Assembly: GCA_039000515.1 (NCBI GenBank)
Contig: JBCFYV010000935.1
Span: 64,327,109-64,391,108 of the forward strand
Direction of reading: 5' to 3'
Length of the DNA: 64,000 nt
Source: Timema cristinae
Taxonomy: Eukaryota; Arthropoda; Insecta; Phasmatodea; Timematidae
Shown here: in pieces, positions 43,431 through 55,309 of the stretch
Position numbering within the stretch: the stretch's first letter is position 1
Layout: each line of letters begins with the position of its first letter
Translations under genes and position numbers: made by a program
Notes under the pieces: model-generated
Told to the model about the DNA's origin: nothing
The model's database searches: none
What the model saw: only the letters and a program-made list of their open reading frames with translations

Positions 43431-44114
43431 AGGAACTCTTGAACACCCTGTATTACATAACAGGCTTTATAAAAAAGTGTGGAGTCATTCCAAAAATATT
43501 GTGACATTATTCACCCTTAAAATGTGCAAGAAGAGGGAAGTGTGGAGAAAGTTACTGAGGATGGATTATGTACAGAGTTGTTTTCTGAGCGATTGGCACA
43601 TTTTCTTGCCAAACTCCATAAGGGAAGGGAACAGTGTGATTAGGTATGTTTGTAAAATATTGTTTCGTCTTGGAATGAAAGTTGGGATTGTTGAGTCTAT
43701 TAACAAGGGGGAAGGGGGTATTAGGAGGGGTTAGGATTATTTCACTCTTCTTAAAAGTGCAAACAAGATCATTCCTTTGCCTCGAATTGTTGTCGAGTTG
43801 CTGTTGCCATACAATCATCCATAAAGATGGAGGACATTACATAACCTAATTATTACCTGGACTTCTGACCGTTATTGGGCCGAGTGCGCTGTAAACGGAC
43901 CATAGCGGCTATAATCACATCGCAGAGGTATGACGTCATCCGCGACAAGCACGAAAAATGATACTACCACAGATAGAAAGGAAAGATGGCCAAAGAAAGG
44001 GTTTAATAGCTCATTTAAAAATATAATATTGTTAACGTCCAACGTGTGAATATGAATGTCCAGTAAATGACACACAACACTATCTCTACTTGCCAATAAA
44101 CAGTTAAAATTGTA

Positions 44115-44385
44115 CTCTATGAGTGTATGGCATTAGGAACTCACAAGTTAATTGCAGCATTTACAAAAGTACACCCCCTATCACTATCCTGAACTAGTTC
44201 TACCCGGTCTCCCTCATTTCACCATCCTGCCATCTGCGTCTAGATCTTCGCAATGGTCTCTTCTCAATGGCTTTGCCAGAACAATGTTCTAGAATCTAGA
44301 TTCTACCATTCGCGCTGCATGTCCTGTATACCATAGGCTACTTGATTATACTAACAATGTATCGTGATGAGGAGAGGGTATGTAT
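44115..44385 (-). mobile_element. LINE fragment, RT C-terminus
   Basis: Parallels the fragment at 4562-4885: GGCATTAGGAACTCA at one end and TAACAATGTATCGTGATGAG at the other, decayed in all frames. Confidence 0.6.
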
Positions 44386-44789
44386 CACTGAAATTTAAAA
44401 ATACTTTTAGCGAAAATTGGCCAATTATATATTTTAACATGAATATTCTAAAATTATGCATTTGTGAAATGCTGGTAAATATTTTATCCAAACAATGTAT
44501 TCCTTCTATGTTGTAGCATAATAAATAAGCTAAGTGCAATAAATGGTTATAAGGGAAAAGAGCGACACTAGGAAAATAGAGCAAATGGATCTCTACAGGA
44601 GTCGATCAAATTTCATCATATTAGGGGCCTACCGCACTCAAAGAAGGCTTTACTACAGTTTTATATCAATAATATTGTGAAATCTTTTTAAAGTAAAATA
44701 AGAGATAAATCATATCTTTACTTAAAGGCTTATTTTTGAATTCTCTATGAATAGAAACAACTATATACAGTTTAATGTAAATATTTTTC

Positions 44790-45500
44790 TAGCACTACGT
44801 CACTACACATTTGGACTACTGTATACACATGGACTAAATATAAGTGTAAGGGATGAGGAAGGTTGTTTAAAGGAAATGTATCGTGCATCCACATTTCCAT
44901 GGAGGAAGAGTGGAAAACCACCTTTAATACAAAAGAGGGGTCATCGCCAGTCCAATTTATCGTAACAAGAGTGATGCCATAAACCAGTGGTTCCCAACCT
45001 TTCCAGCTAATGGACGGCGCCTTTTGGTAGATTATCAAACGTTCACCCTCCTCCGCCCCACTATTTATTGGAATAGCTATAAAAATCTATAAAAAGTTTT
45101 TTTTCTTCTTTTTAATTCTGTTTAGTTTTTATGAGAGTCACGAGTTGAAAATTCGGTTGTGTGTTGCAAGTTGCCGCAACGGTGGGGTAGAGTGGGAAAT
45201 TGGGGTGAATCCGAGACTTGCGGGCTTGAAAATAAACATGCAAATGTGCATGAGAGTTTACTTTTGTCTGGTCAACTAATAAATTAATAATTACAACTGC
45301 AGGCAGTGTTGCCAATACTACAAGAAAAATTATCTTAATTTGGAAAGGGGATTAAAATTAAAAAATATCTTAAATTCTTAGATGATTTTTAAAATTATTT
45401 ACTAATTGTTCTATGGCCCTCTTGGAAGTGCTCCACGCGCCCCAGATCGGGAACCAGTGCCTAGGACCAACCGACGACCGAAGCGAGTTGTGTTACGCAA
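44790..45500 (-). mobile_element. SINE family A split by a hAT-like insertion
   Basis: Tail and body at 44790-44984 (TAGCACTACGTCACTACACA; CATGGAGGAAGAGTGGAAAA) and the rest of the head at 45460-45495 (CCAACCGACGACCGAAGCGA) would be continuous if the element between them were removed. Confidence 0.8.
44985..45459. mobile_element. hAT-like MITE (475 bp) inside a SINE
   Basis: Starts CAGTGGTTCCCAACCTTTCC and ends CGGGAACCAGTG (inverse of the start with one mismatch). The flanks CCATAAAC and CCTAGGAC are both one to three changes from CCTTAGAC, the sequence expected at this point in the SINE, so they are a worn 8-bp target duplication. Confidence 0.82.
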
Positions 45501-45639
45501 AGTTAACAATATTTGTTTTCTAATTAGATTTAAGGACCTTAAGTGACAGAAGAAAAACCTAGATAGATTATATTGCATAGGCATAAAAAAAAAGTAATTC
45601 CTTTATCTCCTAGCATCATTTGATAGAATTTATTGATTC

Positions 45640-45850
45640 AAAACTCTGATCGGTTAATTAGTACGCTGTAGTTCTTGACTACAGATCCACATGTCCTGGG
45701 TTCGATCCCATGTGCTTTCTGTGAATCGGTGGGTCTGGAACAGGGTCGAACTTAGCCATCGTGTGGACAAATGAGGAGCTACTTGAATAAAGAAGTAGCA
45801 GCTCTGATTTAGAAAACTGAGATTAATGGCCTGAGGGCTCTAGTTGAAAT
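45640..45850 (+). mobile_element. tRNA-headed SINE, further family
   Basis: Contains TTAGTACGCTGTAGTTCTTG followed by B box GGGTTCGATCCCATG, then a body with GGGTCGAACTTAGCCATCGT and a purine-rich end. It is the only copy in the window. Confidence 0.5.
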
Positions 45851-45957
45851 TATAACTTTTTGCTGAAGGAGTAAAATATGACTTTCCAATTAAATTAATT
45901 CTGGTTTGAGTTAGATAACCTGATTTTTCAATACAGGCTAATTATTAAAGTTTAGAT

Positions 45958-46085
45958 CGGTGGTATTCAACCTTTTTTGTTTGTGTACCTCCCAAATATA
46001 ATTTCTCTTCAACTTTGTACCCCAAAGTATTAGATTTTACATACCCCAGGGGTATGTGTACCCCAGGTTGAATCCGATGGCCTAG
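45958..46085. mobile_element. Short hAT-like MITE
   Basis: CGGTGGTATTCAACCTTTTT and CCCCAGGTTGAATCCGATGG form worn terminal inverse repeats; the inside repeats GTACCCCA-type motifs. It resembles the very common insect family with CAGTGGTTCTCAACC ends. Confidence 0.6.
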
Positions 46086-46438
46086 ACAACAGCCAACACA
46101 AATTATTCTGGAAAACAATGAATTTGTTAAGTATAAACAAAAGTAAACCAGAATGAATCTGGAAGCGTTCTATATTTTGCGGTTCTCTCTTTCTTCAAGA
46201 CTTTATAGTTTCCAATGCAAATATAACTGATCATACTTGCATTTCTCAAAATGTACAGTAAGATTATGTTAAAGGTGTAAATATTGGTATCTAAGGTGAG
46301 TATAAACATTATGCTCACCTGCAAATGATAACGTATAGGCTAGCATGACTCATTTATGAGGCATTTAGCATAATCAATTTAAATTATTACTTACTAGTGT
46401 GAAGTAAATGTAATACAATAAGAAATAGTGTATCTTGC

Positions 46439-47420
46439 TTATCCGAATAGTCCATAGTCCAAGGCTCCCTAGTCAGACCCTGAGTTTTAGACTCGATGTA
46501 AGTCTTGATCATTTTACACTTCATAGTGAATACTGCATTAAACTATTCAAACGACAACAACCATATTTAAAACGGCGGAAAAAGTAAGTCGGTGCTCTAG
46601 CAAATAAAACGATAATACAAAACAATTGCCAGTCAATCCCCGCAACTGACACCGCAGGAACAGCGCACAGCTGGTAGCTTTCGTATCTATGATGATCAAG
46701 ACCTAGATCAGGGCTCGAGAAGAATGCATAGGTATCCTTCACGACTATTCGGACAAATCTACACTTGGGGCCTTGTGATTGCCAATGCAGCTATCAAGGG
46801 GACGAGTCAAGGCGACATCACATAAGTAGACTATTCAGATACAGCCAACTTACAATGAAAATAAAACCAGGGCTATATCTGAATAGTCTATTTTACACGT
46901 CGTCGACCCTTGACGTTCACTTGAAAGTTGCATTAGCAACCACGTGATCAAGTTCAGATCCGTCCGAATAGTCACAAAGTGTGCTAATGCACCCCTCACA
47001 CGCCCATGAATCCAAGGGCAACAGCAAGTTATCCTTGACACACCGTTGATGTGGTGTTTGATCGGCAATTGTTTAATTTTTTGTCTGCTAGAGATAGAGC
47101 TTGTAGAGTAGTGTGATCTTTGATAATGTAAGTTAAATATACTGGTTGTGTTGTAGTGTTGTATTGGGTTGTGTTGGATAATTTGTCATGTGCAGTGAAA
47201 ATAAGTCAGCATAAATCTGTAAGTGGCCTACGCTAATTTGGGATGATAGATGGCGTTTAAAATAGTTTCTTAGATCATTGGTAGAAAGCAGCACTGCAGA
47301 CTCAAGGGTGTGAAAAGGATATTTGCCGTCCAAATAATGTTGCAGTCTTCGAACTAAAGTGTGTGTAAATTGTAAAGTCATCAAGTCTGCATCAAGTCAA
47401 GTGTACTTCACTATTCGGAT
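46439..47420. repeat. Triple-nested inverted repeat with GACTATTCGGA arms
   Basis: Three concentric inverse pairs share one core motif: outer ATCCGAATAGT (46441-46451) with ACTATTCGGAT (47410-47420); middle GACTATTCGGAC (46743-46754) with its inverse (46962-46973); inner GACTATTCAGATACAGCC (46829-46846) with its inverse at 17 of 18 (46871-46888). Confidence 0.8.
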
Positions 47421-47429
47421 ACATCCCAG

Positions 47430-49860
47430 GTACATTCTGATAAAAGTTACAAACACATTTAAATGTATCATCAAAATAACCTAGGCCTATCCAAAACTCT
47501 TAAGCAGCCCTGGTGAGAGCAAAAAAATCACAGTAATCCAAAATAAATAAGAGATGAACCTATTATTAGCTTAATATAAATTAAAAAAATAATTTGAAAC
47601 AGTTCACAAGGCATATGTAAAAGTTATAAAAGATTATTCTGATTTGATGTTTTAAAATAATGTGGTGCGCGAATAATACATTTTAATATTAATAGTTAGG
47701 TCTATTTTGCAAAATTAGCTTGGTGGGAATAAGAAGGTAGTTAGCCAGTTGTAGTTATTATTAAGTGAAAAAGTAGCATTGTAACTAAAATCAAAGAGTT
47801 AGCCCTATTATATTTTGACACGCTATTAAATTGGCAGTTTTAGTTTACTAATTAGACCATAAACTTACTAGGAAAAATTATAACAACTTTATAATCCAAT
47901 ATAAATACTCTTAATTAGAAGGAAACTTGCATAGTTAATTAGTTAATGATACTGTACCGAACGAGAAATAGTTTCTCACACACACACACACTACGTGAGA
48001 AAGCGCGACACAACTGATAACAGTTATTTGTGTACATGTTAATATCAAGAGCATTCTTTGTATAAACACAATTCTCCTTACTCTAATTTAAAAATAATAT
48101 GTTTAGTAAACATTTACAACAAAAAGGATTTTTAAAATATGGGTCAAATTTCAGCCATTACATTGCCTATGAACGAATATGGACAAATATTACTATACTT
48201 GAAGGTGACTTTAAAATTACATTAAATATTTACACTAATACTTAAACATATTAATCAGTACGTATTTAAACAAAATATAAAACAATTACTCACTAAAAAT
48301 GAAAAAAAAAATATCGTCAGCTACTGTAGTAGGATTATACAAACACCGACCATTACTTTGTAAGTTACGAATCACAACACCCGAACGATGAACATTTGAG
48401 CAGAGAAAATAGAATATAAATGCTGCAACACTGTAAATTATTAGGGCTGAATGTTTAAAAGATAGGGAGTTAAACAAAGTATTAATCTGAACAAATCCGT
48501 TTATACTTTATTTGATAGTTTAAATGTATATGTATATATAATAAATACACTTTTAGATTGTTTGACTAGTGTCATTATTGTTTAAATATTTTTACTTTCA
48601 TATATTGTCTTTCAAAATAGTTTTAACAACGTTGCCAAAGAAAAAGAATGCATATGACTAATATAATCGGCAATTGCTCTAATTTAGAGCATTTTCTCTT
48701 TATTATAAATAACTATTAATATCAAAGGCTTTGTTTTACATTTCAAACCTAAAAGCAGTGTGAAAACCTAAAAAGTTGTTAAAAAGTTAGATGTTAGGTT
48801 TCCATAGTAACAGAATATCGTCAAAGATAGTAGCTAAAACGCCAAGTATCACTAGAGATTACTATGATCATGCTCGTAACTTCCGAATATTGGCACAAAT
48901 TTACATAAAATATCAATCATTAACTTAAAGGTTGTAACCAAACTTAACTATTAAGTGGAGTTGGCAGTTATCTATCTATCTAATATACTGGATGGACATA
49001 AACAGACCCCTTGCAACAGACCAAATCATGTTACTAAAGTTTGTCGACTGCTTGCTAGCGAGGGACTGATTTAATAGTTTCTTTAAATGTTCTTTGCAAA
49101 AACGTGTGTTTTTATGAATAAAAGTTTTTTTAAATAGTGGAGTATTATACCCCACTTGACTGAAAATACATTTACATTAAAGGATATACAATTCAGTTTT
49201 AAAGGTAATATTGTACAAACAATAATAAACGCATTGATATATTAAAATATGTAGCTAACGTGCATATTGTCTACATTCTTCTAAGACTACAATATATTTA
49301 AAATTTGTTAGAAGTCAGAACCTATTATATTTAGTTTCGATAGCTAAAATGAGAAATAGGTAGCCTCAAATTTAATTACATATGAATGACAAACTGTATA
49401 TAGTAGTTTAAATTTAAATTATAATTTAGGTTATAGGCTTGTATGAAGTATCACTATTATTACAACGGTGTATTTAAAGTTGGCTCTCAACTTGTATATT
49501 GCTTTCAGAAAACATATTATATATTTAATTGTCGATATCTATAATGAAATAAGGTCGCTAAAAACATTATTACTTTTGTTTGAATAACAAATTTGTGTAG
49601 AAGTTTGATGTTCAAATGATCCTTTAGCTCATAGGTGTGTAGGAAGTATTATTATTTTAGCCAAAATTGGCTTATTTAAAGAAACAAGACATCAATGTTA
49701 AACTTAGTTAATCTCTCCTTACCTTTCATTAACCCATTTATTTCGTTTAACTAATTATACATTGATATATCTCATATATTTATAAACGTTAGCGAACGGT
49801 GTTGAAATGCCACATTGAGAGAAAGAAATACCCGAAAGTTTTCTTCTTTCTTACACAATG
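47430..49860. other. No recognised gene or repeat
   Basis: Very AT-rich, with a short (CA)n near 47980 and a single X-box-pattern match GTTTCCATAGTAAC (48798-48811). No frame longer than about 63 codons. Confidence 0.5.
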
Positions 49861-49959
49861 GTGAGCAGATGACAGCTTAAAAATTTTAGCTGCAGATGTC
49901 CATCCAGTTATATAATAATGAGAGCTGGTTGTATGATTCTTCCACCTCAGAATAGACTA

Positions 49960-50125
49960 AAGTATCCCAGAAGGTGGTTGGGCTAATATTAGAAAATGTA
50001 AATTAAAACATCCCAGAAAGTGGTTTTGCTAATTTAGGCAAATGTAGGAATAATAGAAATTAAAATGTAAACTAAAACATCCCAGGAGGTTGAGCTAATA
50101 TTGATAGATGTGGGAACATAATATG
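49960..50125. repeat. Degenerate tandem repeat, about 65-75 bp
   Basis: CATCCCAGAAAGTGG-type and GGCTAATATTAG-type motifs recur three times in order. Confidence 0.55.
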
Positions 50126-50264
50126 GGTTAAAGTGTACAAGAAATTGTAGCATGCCATACTAAGCATCCACCTTAGTGTCCTACAATATTAGGATGCACA
50201 GAAAATTTAGCATGGTTGGGTGTTAAGTAATGCATGCCTTCGGACAACACATAATTTGACACTG

Positions 50265-50640
50265 TTAAAAAAGTTTAAATATTTAGGAACAATTTTAACT
50301 TGCTAGCATTAATGATATTAGTCTGGAGATTAGGAACATAATACAGTATGGAAATGCATCCTATTATTTGGTAAGAAAGTTGTTGAAACCTCACCTGTTT
50401 AGATGAATGTAAGACTCCAAATATACAAAACAACAATAATTTTACCAGTTATTCTTTATGGGTGAGAAACGTGGTATCTTGCCAACACGATGAAAACAAA
50501 TTTAGCTTAGGAAGAAATTGTGTCCAAAAATGGATGAGGATACTGGAAAATGTTAAAGCTTACATAATGATGTTACATATCCTGTATTCATCACAAGACA
50601 TTGTTAGGATAATTAAATCAAGTTTATCACAGGTTGTCCC
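50265..50640 (+). mobile_element. Non-LTR retrotransposon relic, RT palm to C-terminus
   Basis: Frames read LKKFKYLGTILT, ISLEIRNIIQYGNASYY, LLKPHLF, then a shift to ILPVILYG followed by ETWYLANTMKT, and finally LHILYSSQDIVRIIKS. This is the ordered series seen in insect LINEs (YLG motif, GNA-Y segment, LYG-ETW motif, SSPDI-R-IKS tail). Stops and shifts show it is dead. Confidence 0.8.
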
Positions 50641-51839
50641 AGTCGAGTATTCTGATCTCAATTCTCAAAGTCAACATGTGAGTTTCGTGTCATCATTCTA
50701 CCCCTCTATTGCGCATCTTCAGGCAAAGATGAGTCATGGTTATGCACTTGTTCAAGAAATGTGATTACATTATTGGAAGAATAAACTAAAAAAGAAAGGT
50801 TCTTGCAACAATTTTAAAATGTACTGGTTAACGGTGATCTTATGTCTCAATATTATCTCGCTGATACCTAACTAAGATTGCACTACCAATGATTTGGGCT
50901 GAAATCATTAATCCCTTCATAGAGTGACACAATTTAATAATGTTTTATATGTGTCCAATAATAGCATTAGATTGAATTGAAAACTTAATAAAATAGTATT
51001 TGTATATATTGTGACTGGAAAATAGTTCCAGAAAACCTGGAAAAGTCAGGGAATTCAAAAACACAATTGGTTATACATCCTGTTAAATATATTTTATTAA
51101 TACTAAAAAATGTGCAAAACAAAAAAATTTCAACCATTTATTAGACAGTGCATATAATAGGGTCTCAATAGTGTCAATAAACAAAGCCTTTCAGTGTAAA
51201 ATAGTAAATAAGATGATTTACACATAGTTTAGTAAAAATATAACAAATAATTACCAAAATTAACCCTAATATCAATAAATGTACCCACAGTGCCAATCAC
51301 CACTTTATTAAGCAAAACAAATAAAGGCATTGATTATTAAATTGAACGTTTATAAAAACAATCTCTAAAGAACAGTTTTAAGTCAGCACTTGGGAATATT
51401 GTAGCTAATACAAGGTTTAATAAATCGTGTGCCATTATTCATATTGCATAATACATTTTTTCGAGTGATTGGAAAACTATAATTCAACATTGTGATGTAA
51501 TGTTATCTTTATCAAATGAAGCAATACATGACGCAAACAAAATTTGAGCAAATCTTGGATGCAATAACATTCATAGAGGTGTACTGATCAATATGGAACA
51601 CTATTACAAAATATAGATTATAAAATTAGTTCCATATAGTCTTGATTTTTGAGTAATGTCTAATTTACCATTTATGAAACATCGGGTATTAAAATTTTCA
51701 CTAAGATATCGCTTTTCGCTATACGAGCTATTTTTAATTTTTAATATGTATCAGAAGAATGTATGTCCTTTATCTTATTTGTTCTTTTTACATGTTCCTA
51801 TCTAAGTATTTATCATTCTTTACCAATTTCATTTTCCAC

Positions 51840-52360
51840 CTTTTCGGTTTCCTCTTTTAGGAAGTCACATTGCAAGTTTCACACTCCCTTCTGATGAGTT
51901 CAGATAGAATGAAACACGCGTTGTGGGATTGGGTGGTAATAATCAATTTTCTTCTAGAAGCAGTCATTACCTCATTGTACAGTGGCAGCAATGTATTATT
52001 ATTATTATTATTATATTATTATTTTTATTATTATTATTATTTAATTATTAGCACCGCGTCTTACTACCCGTTCGGGTTCTACACACTTACGCTAATGTAT
52101 AATGGTAGGGTGATTGTGAGGACCTACAGTTTTAACGTGGGATCCGAACCACGGTGGAGGCCTGGCATTTCCCACATTCACAAGATGTCTTGTCAGAGGT
52201 GAAGGAAGGGTTTGGTAATCAGATAAATTTGTGCCGGATCGAGGTTTGAACCCCAGACCCCAGCACAGAAGTCCAACACCTTACTCCTAGACCGCCAGGT
52301 CACCTGGCAGCAATGTGAAGTGTGAACTGTGTTCTTCTTTTCATTATAAAATTACATATT
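51840..52360 (-). repeat. Repeat 'E' copy split by a SINE
   Basis: TTCGGTTTCCTCTTTTAGGA to ACAGTGGCAGCAATGT on the left and TGGCAGCAATGTGAAGTGTG on the right belong to the inverse of the repeat at 1375-1700. Confidence 0.7.
51990..52306 (-). mobile_element. SINE family B with (ATT)n end and 12-bp target duplication
   Basis: Flanked by TGGCAGCAATGT on both sides. It contains the (ATT)n end, the tail ACTACCCGTTCGGGTTCTAC, the body and the complete head CTAGACCGCCAGGTCACC. Confidence 0.95.
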
Positions 52361-52906
52361 GTGTTCGTTCACTTTATATGTTTTTATCCAACTTCCAAAT
52401 ATGTATGGCATTTTCCTTATCAACATATTGAAAACTATAAGATATAAAAAGAGATAAGTGCTGAGAGTATTTACATTCTCAATTTGTTAATCTTTGCGAT
52501 ATGTCATCTTCAATATTATGACTAGATTTGAATTCAATTATAGGAAAATAATAATTAATGTGACTCAGCTGATGTTTCACAAACAATGAGCCAACTAACT
52601 TGGCACAACAGATAAGAAGAAGGCATTTCTGTGAAAAAAAATAATATATATATAGTGGTTTGTTAATATCGAGATTAGTCTAATTAAAATTTGTAGAGTC
52701 TAGAGTGTTTGTAACATTATTTGGCACATATTATTGATGTTATCATTAATTTTAAAAAAAGCCATCAAAGTTTTGAGCTTTGTTTAGTAGTGTAATACAT
52801 CTCTATAAGGGAAACCTCTTTGTTTATGAAGTAATTGTATAATATCTGTAAGAAGGTATAAGAAAGTGGATAGAAATATATAACAGGAACTGACTCAATA
52901 AGGCCT

Positions 52907-53115
52907 TTTTAATAAAAAGAAGAACAAAGTTTACAATTTGCATTGCTGCCAATGGACAAAGATATAATTGCTGCCTCTTGAAGAAAATCAATCACTATCG
53001 CCCAATCCTATAACTTAGGTTTCAATCTAACTGAACTCATCATGAGGAGGTGTGAAACATGCAACACAACTTTGTTAAAAATAAATTGTAAAGAATGGTA
53101 AGACACTTAATAGGA
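52907..53115 (+). repeat. Repeat 'E', copy 3
   Basis: Shares TGCTGCCAATGGACAAAGAT and CAACTTTGTTAAAAATAA with the copy at 1375. Confidence 0.65.
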
Positions 53116-53297
53116 CAATGTAGTTAGTAGTGTAAATGAGAGTTGTTACAATTTTATTTTTCTCAGATGTTCGTTGTAATTACCAATATCAATAGATTAA
53201 TCAGCATCAATTACATTTCCAAATGGAGTTAGTAGTGTAACAGAGAGCCAAGTTTATCCGAGGAAGTTACTCGTCTTGAAAATCCAACTGATTTATT

Positions 53298-53532
53298 TAG
53301 CAACACGTCTTACCATCCGTTCAGGTTATAGGCCTATGTATTAATTACGATAATGGGTTAGGGATGAGGAAGGTTGAATTTTAGAGGAAGTGTACACACA
53401 TTTGTGTGGTGTGAGAGAGAAAAACCCACCCTCATTACACCTGACAGAGATCAAACCATCATCTCCCCATCATTGGCAGTCTAGTCTATCGCAAAAGTGA
53501 GGACTTAGACCATGAAGCCACTGAAGTATGTT
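53298..53532 (-). mobile_element. SINE family A, diverged
   Basis: Tail TAGCAACACGTCTTACCATC and body AGAGGAAGTGTACACACATT; the head (AAAAGTGAGGACTTAGACCA) is worn. Confidence 0.75.
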
Positions 53533-54842
53533 CCAAGCACACAAATTACACGACTGACACTCATGGGTGCACAACAATCTTTTGCAGGTGCATACATTTC
53601 TTCTAATTGTCCTGAATTGTGATGGTGTGTGAGGAAAAAAAAGAAAGGAGGTAAGGTTACTGTATTTGCGAGTAAAACCAAGTTTGACTTAACTTGCAAT
53701 GATTCGAGATAAAAAGTGGTGTACACAAATTATCAGGTAGAGCGTTTGGAATACATGTGTATGTGTGTGTGTTTGTTTCAAAGGGGAGGAGGGCAGAAGT
53801 GTGTGTGTTTGTTTCAAGGAGGAGGAGGAGGGCGGAAGTGTATGTGTGTATGCTTACTTGTTTATTTAGCTTTTCAAACCAAGGTCTGGATTCACTAACT
53901 AGTGCAATTCTAAAAATGGCACAATTTTCACCCAAGATACTCCCTAAGATGTGCCTTATTATTAGTTCCATTTCCATATTCACTAAACAAGGCACAAACT
54001 GGTGGCAAGATTATGTCGTCATCACAAACATCATCAATTGCACTCTTTTCACCAAACCTTGTGAAGAATTTACTTTCAGAACCAACGCTACTCGATTTAA
54101 AATCTTTAATGAAAATGACAGCAAATACAAAAACTTCTAAATATTTAGCTTGTAAACTAGCTATAAAATTATAAGCAGCCTCTGGCTGGGTACTTTATAA
54201 AAACAATATTAGTACATTATTTAGTATTTATTAATATTATTAGTTTAAAGCTTAAGTTCCATTAATAAAACATTTAAAGAAACTTTAAAACTTACTTTAA
54301 AACTATATTAACTACCATATTTAGTGACGAGATCTTTGGACTTGGAGGAATACAAACCTCTTTGGATCCAAACAAAGCTTACACAGTTTGTGGTTTTGTT
54401 TTGTAATAATGCAATAAATGCCATTGCATTGTTTTAACAATCATAATTTTAATCGTTGCGCTTACTCTTAAGTGATGGCAAATAAAAGGCGCAACTTGCT
54501 CTCAAACTGTGCCTGCTTCTTTTAGTGAATAGGGATTAGGGCATATATTTCAAACTTGCAGCAGCACAACTATTTGCTCCCGTTAGTGAATCCAGGCCCA
54601 GGTGAACACTTGCAGAGGTGAACTATCAAGCTATCATTCTATCCTTTTAATTATCATTAATTTAGTCTTGTGATCTACATAATTATTCAAATTTTACCTA
54701 GCCTAAATAATTACATCTACAATATTCAAATAGAACTAAAGCTAAATATAGGCTAAACAATAATGATCTACAAATTGAGCTAACATTAAACATGAGAGTT
54801 ATGAAATTCAAAAAATAAAAATAAACTATTAAGTTAAAAGTG
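53533..54842. other. No recognised gene
   Basis: Contains a GT-rich, GGAGGA-rich patch (53755-53860) that explains a 127-codon open frame without any recognisable domain. The remainder is AT-rich unique sequence. Confidence 0.45.
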
Positions 54843-55300
54843 TAAATTTAAGGAAGAAAGCCCACCTAGGGAAAGAGGAAAAATGTGGGAAGAATCCAAT
54901 GCACAAAGGTGACTTCTTCTTCCTTTCTTCTGGCTTCTATAGTAAAATTAGTCACAAACACATTTAAACATTAATTTTAACACAAACTGAGTAATATTTC
55001 GGCATTGTTGAACACTTTACACAATCACTTAATTACTCCTACAACAGTTAGCACACTGTTTTTCTAACAGTTTCTTTTTTAATTCAAAATGGAGTAGTTT
55101 AGTGTTTTGTGTAAAGTTTCTTTTTGTTTGATAAAGGCCATAATGCCGAAATATTACTCAATTTGTGTTAAAATTAGTGTTTACATGTGTTTGTGACTAT
55201 TTCTACTATAGAAGACAGAAGAAAGGAAGAAGATGTCACCTTTGTGTGTTGGATTCTTCCCACATTTTTCCTCTTTCCCTTGGTGGGCTTCCTTCATTAA
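54843..55300. mobile_element. Foldback element with arms of about 180 bp
   Basis: AAGAAAGCCCACCTAGGGAA, AGTAATATTTCGGCATTGTT and the sequence between recur as inverse copies ending at GGTGGGCTTCCTTC (55282-55295), with a loop of about 90 bases. A fragment of the same family (TTTTCTACTATAGAA, TATTGGATTCCACCCACATT) is at 57010-57100, next to the ZFYVE1 3' end. Confidence 0.9.
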
Positions 55301-55309
55301 ACTTATATT

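Noticed and set aside
48798..48811. X-box match GTTTCCATAGTAAC
   Set aside because: Fits only the loose consensus, which is expected roughly ten times by chance in 64 kb, and it lies in plain AT-rich DNA.
50462..50764. 100-codon plus-strand frame as a host gene
   Set aside because: Its first half is the shifted continuation of a LINE reverse transcriptase relic (SSQDIVRIIKS motif).
53757..54140. 127-codon plus-strand frame
   Set aside because: Starts in a GT/GGA-rich low-complexity tract; the remainder has no domain and no splice context.
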